Assembly (NCBI GenBank): GCA_041583135.1
Contig: JBFHGJ010000011.1
Coordinates: forward strand, 17,744-81,743
Length of the DNA stretch: 64,000 bases
DNA from: JABSOG01 sp041583135
Lineage (GTDB): Bacteria > Pseudomonadota > Gammaproteobacteria > Enterobacterales > Alteromonadaceae
Reading direction: 5' to 3'
Part shown: in pieces, positions 16,866 to 27,800 of the stretch
How positions within the stretch are numbered: the first letter of the stretch is position 1
Layout of the letters: every line of letters begins with the position of its first letter
Notes under the pieces: generated by a model
What the model saw: the letters and a program-made list of their open reading frames with translations, nothing else
What the model was told of the DNA's origin: nothing
Databases searched by the model: none
Program-made: the position numbers and the translations under genes

Positions 16866-18106
16866 AGCGTCTGTTTCTGAGTTTATACTTTGGCGTTGTG
16901 TTGGCGCTGGCCCTGATCGGCTGGAGTTCTGAGCAGTTGTGGCAGATGACGCTCTCAAGCAGTGACAATGACATTGCCCGTATCGCTCAGTTAAGTAAAG
17001 CGGTGCGTATGGTCGATGATCTTGAAGACCAAGCCAAACGCCGGGCCTTATCGCAGCAATTGGCAATCGAGGTACGTCTAATGGCAATGGATGATATCGC
17101 TTGGTTGCCATCGCAACAGGCGACGTTGGCGCAAGGTGATCCGGTGCTGATGTATACCGAAAGCGACCATCTGCTGGTTTATCTTGGTCTATTGCCACAC
17201 CAGCCAAACCAAGTGTTGGCGCTTGGTCCTATCTCTATGCCAACACAGAACAAGGATAAAAAACGACTGTTGCTGCTGCTCTCCTATGTGCTGCTGGCAT
17301 TTGCCATTGCGCTGTGGAGCTGGCCTTTATGGCGAGATTTGAAGGTATTGCAACAGGCCACCGAGAGTTTTGGCACTGGGCGTTTTAACGAAGTGCCAAA
17401 GGTTGGCAAAAACTCGGTGATAGCGCCTGTCGTACAAACCTTTAAGACTATGGCCGAGCGTATTTCAAGGTTGGTGGAAGAACAAAAGGAGCTGACCAAT
17501 GCGGTTTCTCACGAGCTGCGTACGCCGCTCTCACGGCTGAAGTTTTCACAGGCGTTGGGGCAAAACCCTGATCCCGGTATGGCTCAGGACATCAAAGAAC
17601 TGGAAGCGCTTATCGATGAAATGCTCAGTTATTCGCGCTTGGAATCGACTGCAAGGCAGTTGGTTATCGATCAGGTCGATGTCAACCAGTTGGTGGAGCA
17701 CTTGTTGGAAAAGCTTAGTGTCAACAGCGACAAACGATTGCAATTAAAGGTTGCTCAGCCGATTTTATGGCGTTGTGACGGGCACTTTTTAGAACGAGCG
17801 GTGCAGAATCTCGTGACCAATGCGCTGCGTTATGCCGATGTTCAAGTCGAGGTGTCATTGAGTGTGACCGGGCAAGGGCTGATGATAGCGGTAGAAGATG
17901 ACGGGCCGGGGATTGCGCCTGAGCAGTTCGATGAGGTGTTTAAACCCTTTGTCAGGCTAGATAAAAGTCGTGCCAAAGATGATGGTGGATTTGGCCTTGG
18001 TTTGGCGATTGTTCAGCGCATTGTGCAGTGGCATCAGGGCGATTGCAAAGTCGCACAAGCCAAGCTTGGTGGTGCGCGCTTCGAGTTGATTTTACCGCAG
18101 CGATAA
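16862..18106 (+). CDS. RstB-like sensor histidine kinase
   Basis: A 414-residue kinase from the GTG at 16862, which overlaps the regulator stop as GTGA (a TTG at 16850 is an alternative). It has two transmembrane helices (residues about 4-22 and 135-157) enclosing a sensor domain of about 110 residues. A HAMP segment, a dimerisation/phosphoacceptor helix with His217 (AVSHELRTPLSR) and an ATPase domain follow, with the N box (ERAVQNLVTNALRY), G1 (EDDGPGI) and G2 (GFGLGLAIV). The organisation and co-location with OmpV and DUF3019 resemble RstAB-type systems. The signal is unknown. Confidence 0.93.
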   Translation: MKRLFLSLYFGVVLALALIGWSSEQLWQMTLSSSDNDIARIAQLSKAVRMVDDLEDQAKRRALSQQLAIEVRLMAMDDIAWLPSQQATLAQGDPVLMYTESDHLLVYLGLLPHQPNQVLALGPISMPTQNKDKKRLLLLLSYVLLAFAIALWSWPLWRDLKVLQQATESFGTGRFNEVPKVGKNSVIAPVVQTFKTMAERISRLVEEQKELTNAVSHELRTPLSRLKFSQALGQNPDPGMAQDIKELEALIDEMLSYSRLESTARQLVIDQVDVNQLVEHLLEKLSVNSDKRLQLKVAQPILWRCDGHFLERAVQNLVTNALRYADVQVEVSLSVTGQGLMIAVEDDGPGIAPEQFDEVFKPFVRLDKSRAKDDGGFGLGLAIVQRIVQWHQGDCKVAQAKLGGARFELILPQR

Positions 18107-18540
18107 GTCACTCAAAACTCACATGAGCAAAAAGTTTAGCTTTAGGGTGAGCCTTGCCTGTGCATAACTGCGTATTCGGCATGAATAGAAAATGGCTTTA
18201 TCTTTCAATTGATTACCCTAGGTTTTTGGACTTTTTGCGGGTTAAGTTTGCTCGCCTTGAGCATAGTTATGCAGTATTAGAATTTCTTATTAAAGTGGGG
18301 AATTTTATTTGGTTGATTTGGCAAAACCGCGAAACTAATATGGCGCCATTACCAACCAAGCCAAGATAATAAAAGACACGTTTTACCCTGGTAACGCTAT
18401 CTCTTGTGCTTAAGGCTTGAGGGCAAGAGGCGATAACGGCGGCTTAAAAGGGCGTTTGCTTTAAAGGGCAGCAAGGAAGCTGCCCGTTATCGAAAAGCGA
18501 GTTTGCGGCATTGGCAGATGAACCTCACCTGCCGCGCAGC
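18107..18540. other. spacer between two operon ends, with a hairpin
   Basis: About 430 bp between the kinase stop and the amidohydrolase stop (convergent). A frame at 18154-18369 has no ribosome-binding site and I do not call it. A 7-bp hairpin (GGGCAGC at 18466-18472 with GCTGCCC at 18479-18485) followed on the minus strand by TTTAAAG may end the amidohydrolase transcript. Nothing else stands out. Confidence 0.4.
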
Positions 18541-19797
18541 TTACTTGTTATAGGCCTCAGGCATTGTGCCTTTGTTCATATAACGGTCGCGTAATGCATC
18601 TTGACGGCTTTTAGTGTCGTACTCTTTACCGTTAATCCACATTTTTTCAACATAACCACTCAGTTCAAACATGTCGCCATGCCACAATACCAAGTCGGCA
18701 GGTTTGCCCACTTCAATGGTGCCTGCGTCAATGCCGAAGGCTTGAGCCGGAACTGAAGTCATCGATTGTAATGCTGCCTCTTTGCTCATACCGTAAGAGA
18801 CGGCGTTACCGGCATTGAAACGTTGTAGGTAAAGGTTATGAGTATCCCCTTCATGCAAGATCACTTTAACGCCTGCTTTGCTCAGCGTAGCGGCATTGCC
18901 TAAGCTGGCATGTAGGCCGTCGAAGCTACCGGGCAGATCACTCATCGGGTCGATGATCACGGGAATTTCGGCAGCAGCCAACTGTTCTTTGACCAAGACG
19001 GCATCAGCGGCATCGGCAATCAACAGGTTTAAGCCAAAGCGTTTTTTCAGTTCGATCAGATGCAATAGATCAGAGGCGCGGTTGGCACTGACGATCAACG
19101 GCTTTTCACCTTTGACAACGGCATTTAGCAACTGTTCTTCTCTTGAAGGTTCCTTGTCGTCGTCTTTTTTGTCCTTTTTGGCTTTTTCCGCTTTCTTCAA
19201 CGCCTTATCGGTGTCTTCGAGCTTTTCCATCAGTGTTTGTAGACTGACCGCCCGTGAGCCTTTGCTTTTGGCGCCGATGACAACCAGTAAACCGCTGCTT
19301 TGCTGCTCGACACTGTCTTGTTCACCAGAGAGGTTAACCACCGCCGTTTGCCCGGCAAAGATGTCTTTGTCGGGGTAGGGAGTGATCACTGCGGTGGTGA
19401 TCCCGCCTTTGCGGTTGTATGGAATAAGACCAGATAGGTAGTTAAACGCCAACGCCGGTTTAAAGGTCATGTCGGCTTTTTCGTCGGAGTAGTCGTTGGT
19501 TTGCGCGACCGCGCTGACTTCGGTTAAACCGAGTACGTTTAACGGGGCAATCAAACCTGGGGTCAACATCGCGCCTTTGGCATCGACGACGACATCGGCG
19601 TTGAGGTTGGCCGGGTTGATGGCGGTGATCACGCCGTCTTCTACCAAGACCGTACCATTGTTGATCACGCCTTTATCTGAGGCGGTATGGATGGTGGCGT
19701 TGGTAATGGCTAAGGTTTGTGCCAAAGACATTGCCGACATTGGCAATAGGCTGCCGATAGCGAGCGCTTTGATGATGCTTTTTGAAAGTTTGTTCAT
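18541..19797 (-). CDS. exported amidohydrolase-like protein lacking the metal HxH motif
   Basis: A 418-residue amidohydrolase-fold protein with a signal peptide (IKALAIGSLLPMSAMSLAQ). The N- and C-terminal beta-sandwich parts are clear (GTVLVEDGVITAINPANL; GTIEVGKPADLVLWHGD), but after LTPGLI the family's DxHxH is replaced by APLNVLGL. This metal-binding motif is therefore missing. A Lys/Asp-rich insertion lies near residue 210 (KKAEKAKKDKKDDDKEPSR). The paralogous gene upstream (19811-21202) keeps the motif and is 13 bases away, so the two are co-transcribed. This one may be a non-catalytic partner or have a changed chemistry. The substrate is unknown. Confidence 0.8.
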   Translation of the reverse strand: MNKLSKSIIKALAIGSLLPMSAMSLAQTLAITNATIHTASDKGVINNGTVLVEDGVITAINPANLNADVVVDAKGAMLTPGLIAPLNVLGLTEVSAVAQTNDYSDEKADMTFKPALAFNYLSGLIPYNRKGGITTAVITPYPDKDIFAGQTAVVNLSGEQDSVEQQSSGLLVVIGAKSKGSRAVSLQTLMEKLEDTDKALKKAEKAKKDKKDDDKEPSREEQLLNAVVKGEKPLIVSANRASDLLHLIELKKRFGLNLLIADAADAVLVKEQLAAAEIPVIIDPMSDLPGSFDGLHASLGNAATLSKAGVKVILHEGDTHNLYLQRFNAGNAVSYGMSKEAALQSMTSVPAQAFGIDAGTIEVGKPADLVLWHGDMFELSGYVEKMWINGKEYDTKSRQDALRDRYMNKGTMPEAYNK

Positions 19798-19810
19798 GTC
19801 TGTGTGCTCC

Positions 19811-21202
19811 TTATCGCTGACCTAGCATAAAATCACTTTTTGCCTGATAGGCAGGATCGTCGATATCAAATACCTTGGCACCGTCAAGGAAGACTTCTTC
19901 GGCTTTGGCATAGACGCTAAACGGGTTACCGTTCCAGATCACGACATCGGCACGCTTGTTGGCTTCCAAAGTTCCGGTCTGTTTATCGACACCCAGTGAC
20001 TTGGCCGCATTTTTGGTGATCCACTCAATGGCGTGCTCAGGCTTGATATCAAAACCGTTGCGATTGGCTTTGTACATGATCTTACCGGCTTCTTGGTTCA
20101 GTCTTTGAATCGTTTTTGCCGAATCTGAGTGAACCACGGCACATGAGTTTTTAGCCGCATCGACCATGGCGACATTTTCATGGATCATGTCGTTGGCTTC
20201 CATTTTAAAGCCCCACCAGTCTGGCCACATGGCGGCACAGTTGTTGTTTTCTGCGAGCAGATCGGCAATTTTGTAGGCTTCGATGGCATGATGGAAGGTA
20301 CCAGAGTGGTAACCGAACTCTTTACCCAAATCGACCATCATCGCCATTTCTTCGGCTTTATAACAATGGTTGTGAATGAGAATATCGCCTTCAAGTACGC
20401 CTTTTAAGGTGTCAAGCTGAAGGTCTCTGGCTGGTGCTTGTGGGTTCAAACCGGCGGCATAGTCACGCTCGTATTTGTCCCAAGCTCGCTTATATTCGGT
20501 CGCATCAATCCACGCCTGGCGGTAGCCCGCCATATTACCCATGCGGGTTGAAGGCAATTGTGTACGCTGACCATAGACGCGTTTAGGGTTTTCACCACAG
20601 GCCATTTTGAGGCCGTACGGGGCGTCTGGAAATTTCATGCCTTGCATGGTTTTGGCTGGAATATTGCGCAAAGTAACGCCGCGACCACCGATGAGGTTGG
20701 CAGAGCCTGGTAGCAGTTGCAAGGTAGTGATACCACCGGCACGGGCGGTATTAAAGCCTGGGTCTTGAGGCCACAAGCTGTGTTCAGCCCAAACTTCAGA
20801 GGTGACCGGACTGGTCATTTCATTGCCGTCTTGGTGAGACTGTACGCCCGGACTTGGATATACGCCCAGGTGTGAGTGTACGTCGATCAATCCCGGTGTG
20901 ACCCATTTGCCTTTGGCATCAATGACTTTGGCGCCATCGGCTGATAGGTTTTGGCCAACCTGTTTGATTTTGCCGTCAACCATTAACACGTCAGCGTCGT
21001 TTAAACGCTGGCCAGTGCCGGTCAAAACGGTGGCGTTTTTAATTAACGTGGTGTTTTGCGCCAATGGTTTGTAGGTGCTTGGATACGGATTTTTGTTGTA
21101 GCTGACTTTCGGATCTTGTGGCTCGGACTGTTGACAGCCAACCAAGGCCGCACAAACCGCCAACGCCAAAAGGGACGTAGTTTTAGGCTTAAGATTGGGC
21201 AT
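19811..21202 (-). CDS. lipoprotein amidohydrolase (imidazolonepropionase-like)
   Basis: A 463-residue metal-dependent hydrolase of the amidohydrolase superfamily, exported as a lipoprotein (lipobox LVGC, Cys23). VTPGLIDVHSHLG carries the HxH metal pair. Further candidate ligands are His in ILIHNHCYK and in GTFHHAIEA, and Asp in VVHSDSAK. The C-terminus (GTLEANKRADVVIWNGNP) is the usual closing beta-sandwich. It is the first gene of a two-gene operon with a diverged paralogue lacking HxH. Family members act on cyclic amides, peptides or prolyl dipeptides; the substrate here is not predictable. Confidence 0.88.
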   Translation of the reverse strand: MPNLKPKTTSLLALAVCAALVGCQQSEPQDPKVSYNKNPYPSTYKPLAQNTTLIKNATVLTGTGQRLNDADVLMVDGKIKQVGQNLSADGAKVIDAKGKWVTPGLIDVHSHLGVYPSPGVQSHQDGNEMTSPVTSEVWAEHSLWPQDPGFNTARAGGITTLQLLPGSANLIGGRGVTLRNIPAKTMQGMKFPDAPYGLKMACGENPKRVYGQRTQLPSTRMGNMAGYRQAWIDATEYKRAWDKYERDYAAGLNPQAPARDLQLDTLKGVLEGDILIHNHCYKAEEMAMMVDLGKEFGYHSGTFHHAIEAYKIADLLAENNNCAAMWPDWWGFKMEANDMIHENVAMVDAAKNSCAVVHSDSAKTIQRLNQEAGKIMYKANRNGFDIKPEHAIEWITKNAAKSLGVDKQTGTLEANKRADVVIWNGNPFSVYAKAEEVFLDGAKVFDIDDPAYQAKSDFMLGQR

Positions 21203-21416
21203 AGGGATTGAATCTCCATGAGTTTTGGTGTCAACACTCTAGCGGACATTGGCAGATATTGCGATAGCCACAATGGGAAATTCACGGGATTAATTGTTTC
21301 AAAACCTTTTCAAGGGTTTAGTGGTGATCATGGTGGGGTATTTAAGGACGCCAAGCTCAACAGAGGGCATCCTTACAATCATATGGCCTTAACAGGCAAC
21401 AATCATCCGGCTTGGA

Positions 21417-21626
21417 TTATTGTGGAGTAACGTTCTCGGCTTGAGGACCTTTTTGACCTTGGGTAAGCTCAAAAGAAACAGACTGACCGTCAGTCAAAGT
21501 TCTGTGGCCATCGCCATTGATTGCGCTGAAGTGTACAAATACGTCAGGACCGCCTGGCTGCTCAATAAATCCGAAACCCTTGGCGTCATTGAACCACTTG
21601 ACTGTGCCTGTTACTAGATTAGACAT
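21417..21626 (-). CDS. CspA-family cold-shock protein
   Basis: A 69-residue single-strand nucleic-acid-binding protein. The start is the ATG at 21626 (MSNLVTGTVKWFNDAKGFGFI); the frame continues upstream to 21725, but that N-terminus would not fit the family. RNP1 (KGFGFI) and RNP2 (VFVHFSAI) are intact. The stretch upstream of the start is long and could act as the structured 5' leader usual for csp mRNAs. It is probably monocistronic. Which paralogue (cspA/C/D/E) cannot be told. Confidence 0.93.
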   Translation of the reverse strand: MSNLVTGTVKWFNDAKGFGFIEQPGGPDVFVHFSAINGDGHRTLTDGQSVSFELTQGQKGPQAENVTPQ

Positions 21627-21890
21627 CTTAATTTTTCTCTCTTTGCATTCTTTAAAACCAGCTTCGCGGCTAGGCGAGTGTGGTTGTATAACATCAACAT
21701 CACGACCAAAGCGGCCAGATGCCACCGTGAACCTGTGAATAAAAGGTTGTCACCAAAGCTCACTCGCAATTTATTCTACAGACGCCCCAATCGATAGTAA
21801 AGTGACGCTTCTGTCATATTTTTACCAAAGTTGTATCAATATCTATTCTTTATCCATTTCAATGGCTTAGATTGATTTTGACTGGTGAGG

Positions 21891-24800
21891 TCATACCATT
21901 TGTGCCGCTTCATAATTCAATTGTTCCGTGGCAAACGAGACCAATAATTGCACCTGTGCGGCGACCGGCCCTAGGTTGTTGTCTTTTAAATCCTGCTCTA
22001 AATCGGCAGCCAGTTCACTCAGCTCGGCAAAGCCTAATGTGCCTGCTGCGCCTTTCAATGCATGGGCGTCGTGTTGCAGCGAATGCCAATCTTGTGCATG
22101 TAGATGTTCGGTTAAACGGTCGAGATAGGCTGGTAAATTGGCGCAGAACTGAGACTTGAGCAACTGCATCTCATCTTCGGATAAGCTGGCGTCGATGTGA
22201 TTGCCGCTTTGACCCAAAAAGCGGCTGATCTTTTCGACAAAGGGCTTACGCTCAATCGGTTTGGAGAGGTGCTCATCAAAGCCTTTACGGAAATATTCTT
22301 CAACTTCGTGCTTCATGGCATTGGCGGTCAGCGCTATCACCGGTATGTCGTTGTTGAGTGAATTGAGCATATCGAGGGTTTCTAGCCCGTCCATGACTGG
22401 CATTTGGATGTCGAGCAAAATCAGGTCGAAGTCATCGACCAAAAACGCTTCGACGGCGGCTTGACCATTGCTGGCGCCGGTGACCGTCAGGCCCATTTTT
22501 TCCAGCATGGTGGTGATCAGCTGTAGATTCTCGGGCTGATCTTCGGCCACCAGTATGTTGCCTTGCAGCGTCGATGGCGTTTGCTGTTTGGCACTTTCGA
22601 GCGCCGCATGGGTTTGACTTAATATGTCTTCACTGTTGATCAGTTGAGTCTGCTCGGTGGTGAGAAGTTCAATCTGTAGTGTAAAGGTGCTGCCTTTGCC
22701 CAGTTCACTGTGGCAGCTGATGTCGCCACCTAGCATCTGCGCCAGTGATTTGGAAATGGTCAGTCCCAAGCCGGTACCGCCGTATTTGCGCTGCACGGTT
22801 TTGTCGGCCTGTTCGAAGGCAAAAAACAGTGAGTTGATCTTCTCGGGCTTGATCCCGACGCCGCTATCGATGACGGACATCACCAGTTTGTCTTGCTGTG
22901 GATAGACCTTTAAGGTGACGCTGCCTTGTTCGGTGAATTTGATGGCGTTTGAGATCAGATTCAATAAGATCTGATTGAGCCGAGTCGGGTCGGTCGAGAT
23001 GATATCCGGCAGTGGTAAATTCAGGTCGATATTAAAATCGATGGGTTTGGATTTGACCATACCGCGACTGACCGACTCTAAGTTGGCCAGCAATTCGAGC
23101 AGATTGACGTCGAGCTTTTCGACTTGAAGTTGACCTGCTTCGATTTTAGAGAAGTCGAGAATGTCGTTGATCAGCAACAACAGGTGTTTGCCGCTGCTGG
23201 CAATGGTTTGGATGGCCTGCTGGTGGTTTTTCTTTTCGATATCGCCAAATAGGATCCCCTCGGCAAAGCCGATAACTGTGGTTAGCGGGGTGCGAATTTC
23301 ATGGCTCATATTGGCCAAAAACAGCGACTTGGTTTGATTGGCGCGGTCGGCTTTTTCGCGCTCTCGGTTGAGCTGGGCTTTGCGCTTGGCGCTTTTTTCT
23401 TCCAAGGCGTTAAACCGTGCGGCGTTGATCAAAGAAACTGCCGCCTGCTGGGCCAGTAATTGTAACCCTTCGAGGTGATTATGGCTCAACTCAAGCTGAG
23501 CTAAGTTGTTTTCGAGATAGACAATGGCCAACAGCCTGCCTTGCCCGACAATGGGCAACAGTAGTACGGATTTGGGCTGCACCAGTTGTAGGTATTCGTT
23601 GTGAGAAAAGCGTACGTCTTCTACCGGCGCTTTGAGTAGCAGCGCTTCTTGTGTCTGCTGCACATAGCGTATCAGGCTACTTGGTAACTTAGGCGGGTTT
23701 TCTGCACACACTTCGGCCAAGGTGGTCGATAGGCTTTGACACTGCACGTTGGCTTCTAGCGGATTGAGCCGACCGAGTTGCTCGACCAGCAATTGGCTGT
23801 CGATATCGAACATCACGGCGCCATATTGCGCTCGGGTGTACTCTAGCATGACTGTCAACAGGGTTTTTAACAATGAGGGGGTTTGGATCTCCTGTGCCAG
23901 CAGCTGGTGGGCCTTAAATAGTGCGGCAATGTCCAACTGCTTGGTGCTGTCATGCTCGCTGTTGTCGCTTAGGTCGCTTTGGCTTGTGTTGAAGTTGTCC
24001 TCAAGGGCATTGGACTTAAAGCAGACATGGGGCCAGCGTTCCTCTATTTGCCGGCACTTGGCTTGCGCTCCCCAAAGATGGTAGAGGTAGTGCGCCTCTT
24101 TAATAAAGGTTTTGGCGACCCTAGATTGTTCTTCACTATACCAAAGCCCGGCAAACAGTTCGTTGGCTAGGGCCTCGATGCTCAAAAAGCCGGCTTTTTC
24201 ACAGGCTTCTATGGCGCTGTCGAATAAACTGGTTGCGGAGGTTATGTCGCCGCTGACTCTGGCCAGTTGCGCCGAGAGCAGCAGGTATTTGTGTTCGTAG
24301 TTTTGTGGACAGTCTTGTGCCCATTGGCCGACTTTTTCGCACAGCGACTTGGCTTGTTTGAGGGTTTCAACATAGCTGGGGTCGCCTGCAATGACATTGT
24401 CGAGCAGGCTAAGACAGGCGTAAAAGTAGCTGTCGCATAGCAATGGACTGTCGGCAAAGTAGGTTTCGACCAGCGATAGCTGATCAATCAGTTGTCGGTT
24501 GATGGTGCGATGACCAATCAAATAGGCGTGGCGCAGCATGGCTTGAGTATATAGCGCCAGCTCCTGCGACGGCTGTTGCTGCTGGAGCAGTTTGCTGACC
24601 GACACGCTGTCATCGTCAAATGAGTGGGGGCTTTGTGTTTTACCCATCAGCGCCAGCACCGGCTGTAAAACGCCGAGTAAGACTTGGGTTTCAATGCTCT
24701 TGTTGCCGCTTTGACGGACAAACCCGAGCATTTTTCTTAGATTGCCCTCAATCGTGCCCAGTGAAGTGCCTTTGATGGTCTTTAAAATATTGAGTTGAAT

Positions 24801-27800
24801 AACGGCATTGCAGGCATCGTTGAGACTGATGCCTTCTTCGCCCCAACGGGTGATCTGCTGTAGGTAGCTAAAGGCATTTTGTAACGGTTCGCGCCAATGC
24901 AGGTAACGACTGGAGAAGTTTAAGTAGACTGAACTGCGATGATATTTGTTGCCACGGTGATCGGCCAGCTCAATTGATAATTTGCCCAGTTGATAGCTGC
25001 GCCCATGGGCTTTGTGACTTTTCGCTACGACCGACATGTAGGCGCTGATACCGATAGCGCTCAGGTCGCATTGTCCTGAACGCAAGGTCAGCAACACCAT
25101 TTGGCAGGCACACAGGCCATAGGTGGCGGTTTTTCCGCTGATATAAAGACTCTTAAGCAGGTTGAAGTAAAGCTCGATGGCCAAGAGATCTTCGAGTTTG
25201 ATCATTTCCGGCAAGGCCAGAATTTGCGATAGCTCAAAGTTGCCCAGCAGATGTTCGACTTCATCAATCATGCCAGGTAATTGTTCGGCGGCAAGGGCTT
25301 CGTCACACCACAAGGGCGAAGACAGCAACGCCAGACCTCGATGAATGACTTCAATTGCCTGTTGATGTTTCCCCTGTGCTTGATATTGCTCGCTTTGCAC
25401 CAGCAACAGGGTGATTTTGGCAAGGCAATCCGGGGCAAAGGTGGCGCCCTCGTCGTAAAGCCGTTGTGCTTTGTCGTATTGTCCGGCTAGGTATAGCGCT
25501 TCGGTCAGCTCCTTATAGAGGGTTAGGGTTTGGTTGGGGAATAATGTCCATGCGTCACTGACTTGCAGTGACTTGGCAATGCTGAGCAGGTCTACGGCAC
25601 TGTCGAAGGCGCAGGCACTTTTGGCCATGATCCCGGCGCGAATGTTAAAGGCCAACAAGCGAGATTTTTCTTGTGCGTCGCTAAGCAGGCTACGACCGCG
25701 GTTAAAGGGGTCGAGCAGGCTGAACAGCTCTTGGTCGAGTTCATGCACCGGCGTGTTGTTAAACAGCAGGCGGGCAATATTAAGCGAAAGGGCCGGGCGG
25801 TCTTTGTCGGCGACCGACTGGTAGGCGGCCTGTTGGTGTAAATCGTGTTTGAAACGAAAATTGGCCTGACTCAACAACCCTCGATTACTGACGAATTGAT
25901 AGTTGTCATCCAAAGGGACGATAAAGTCGTGCTCCAGCGCCGAGTGAAGGACGTTGATGGTTTTGTTTTCACTTTGCTCGTAAATCATGGCGAGCTTTTT
26001 CAAGGTAAAGCGAAAGCCGAGGTGGGCCGCCAATGCCAGTAGCTGTTGCGTTTCTCTATCGAGCCGATGCAACCGCGCCTTGAGTAGGGCGACCGACTCA
26101 AACGTGTCGATGGCTTCGGGAGGTTCGATTAAAGACCAGATCCACTGTTGCTGTTTGTGATCAAAATACAGCATTTTGTGTTCATACAGTGCACTTAGGT
26201 AATGCTTGGCGAAAAAAGGATTGCCGCCGGTGCGCTCATAAACCTCGTCACACAAAGATGCCGCTTCGGCCAAAGAACAACAAAATGAATCGCTGATCAG
26301 CTGTTGGATGTGATGCCTAGCCAGTGGTTTGAGCTGAATCGATTTTAGCCGGCCTTGTGCCAGTTCAATGGCTTCAATGGTCTTGAGCAGCGGGTGGTCG
26401 TTGGCGAGTTCATTGTCGCGATAAGCGCCGATAAACAGCACGGAATGTTTGTCGTTGGATGCCGCCAGATGAGACAGTAGTCGCAATGACGCGGTATCGA
26501 CCCAATGGAGGTTGTCGATAAAGATGACCAACGGGTGACCAGATGAAGATAAGGCTTTGATAAAGTGGCTGAAGGTGATGTGAAAACGTTTTTCGGTCTC
26601 TGTCGGCGGTAATTCCGGTAGATCAGGTACCTCTCCGGTGAGCTTGACCACATCGGGGATTATCTCAGCGATAACGGCGGTGTTTTTACCCAGTGCGCTT
26701 TTGAGTTTGCCGCGCCAGTATTTGAGCCTTTCTTCACCTTCACACAGCAGTTGACGCATCAGGCTAGAAAAGGCGGCAGTGAGCGCTGCGTAGGGTTCGC
26801 ATTGGTGGTATTGGTGACCTCGGCCACTGATAAAAAAGCCGCGTTTGGCGACAATGGCATTTTGCAGTTGGTAGACTAAGGTCGATTTACCGATACCGGC
26901 AGGGCCGGCTATCAGCATCAGTTCTGCCTTACCGGCACAAGCGCGGCTGAAAGCGGCCTCAAGGCCGGTCTTTTCGATGTCGCGGCCAAAGATATTGCGG
27001 GTAAGACTGAAACGCTCAGGGATGTCGTTTTGGCCTATGGTGAAATGGTCGATTTGACCTTTGGTTTGCCATTGTTTTTCGCAGTCTTTTAAATCGGCAA
27101 ATAAGCTCTGATGGCTGTGGTAGCGATTATCGACGGATTTGGCCAATAGTTTTTGGACTATTTGCGCTATCTCTCTAGGTAGCTTGGTGTCTACCACATC
27201 AAGGTTTTCGGGCATTCTCAGCATCTGCGCCTGCAATAAAGACGCGAAATCGTCAGAGACAAAGGGTTTGCTGCGTGCAAATAGGTGGTAAAGTACAGCG
27301 CCCAGTGCATAAAAATCGGCGCGAAAGTCAACTTGGGCTCTGCCTTGGCTTAGTAGTTCAGGAGACATGTAAGCTGCGCTGCCCCACACACAACCTCTAT
27401 CGACTCGGGCGCGGGCAAAGCTGAAGCGACTGGCTTTGGACAAATCGGTCAGCTTGAGTGCATTGTTTTGTAGATTGACATAGACATTGTCAGGGTTGAG
27501 GTTGCGATGGACCCAACCTTGGGCGTGCAAATCTCTCAGCGCCGTGACCAGTAGACAGGCGACTTTCAGTTTGGCGTCAAAATTGAGTTCATTGTTCTTG
27601 ATCAGGAGGCTTAATGGACTGGCAGCGAAATCTTGTAACACCAAGATGGTTCGGTTGCCGTGATTGAGCACTTGCGGAGATTTGACAATAAATTCGCTGT
27701 CAAACTGTTGCAACAGATGATGCTCGAAATGCCAATGGGCGTTGATCTCTCGTTTGTGTTCACTCGCCTCGCTGTATTTGAGCATGGCCAACTGGCCTTT

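Noticed and set aside
18154..18369. Open frame of 71 codons downstream of the histidine kinase
   Set aside because: No ribosome-binding site, no signal or domain, and an odd composition. Left as spacer.
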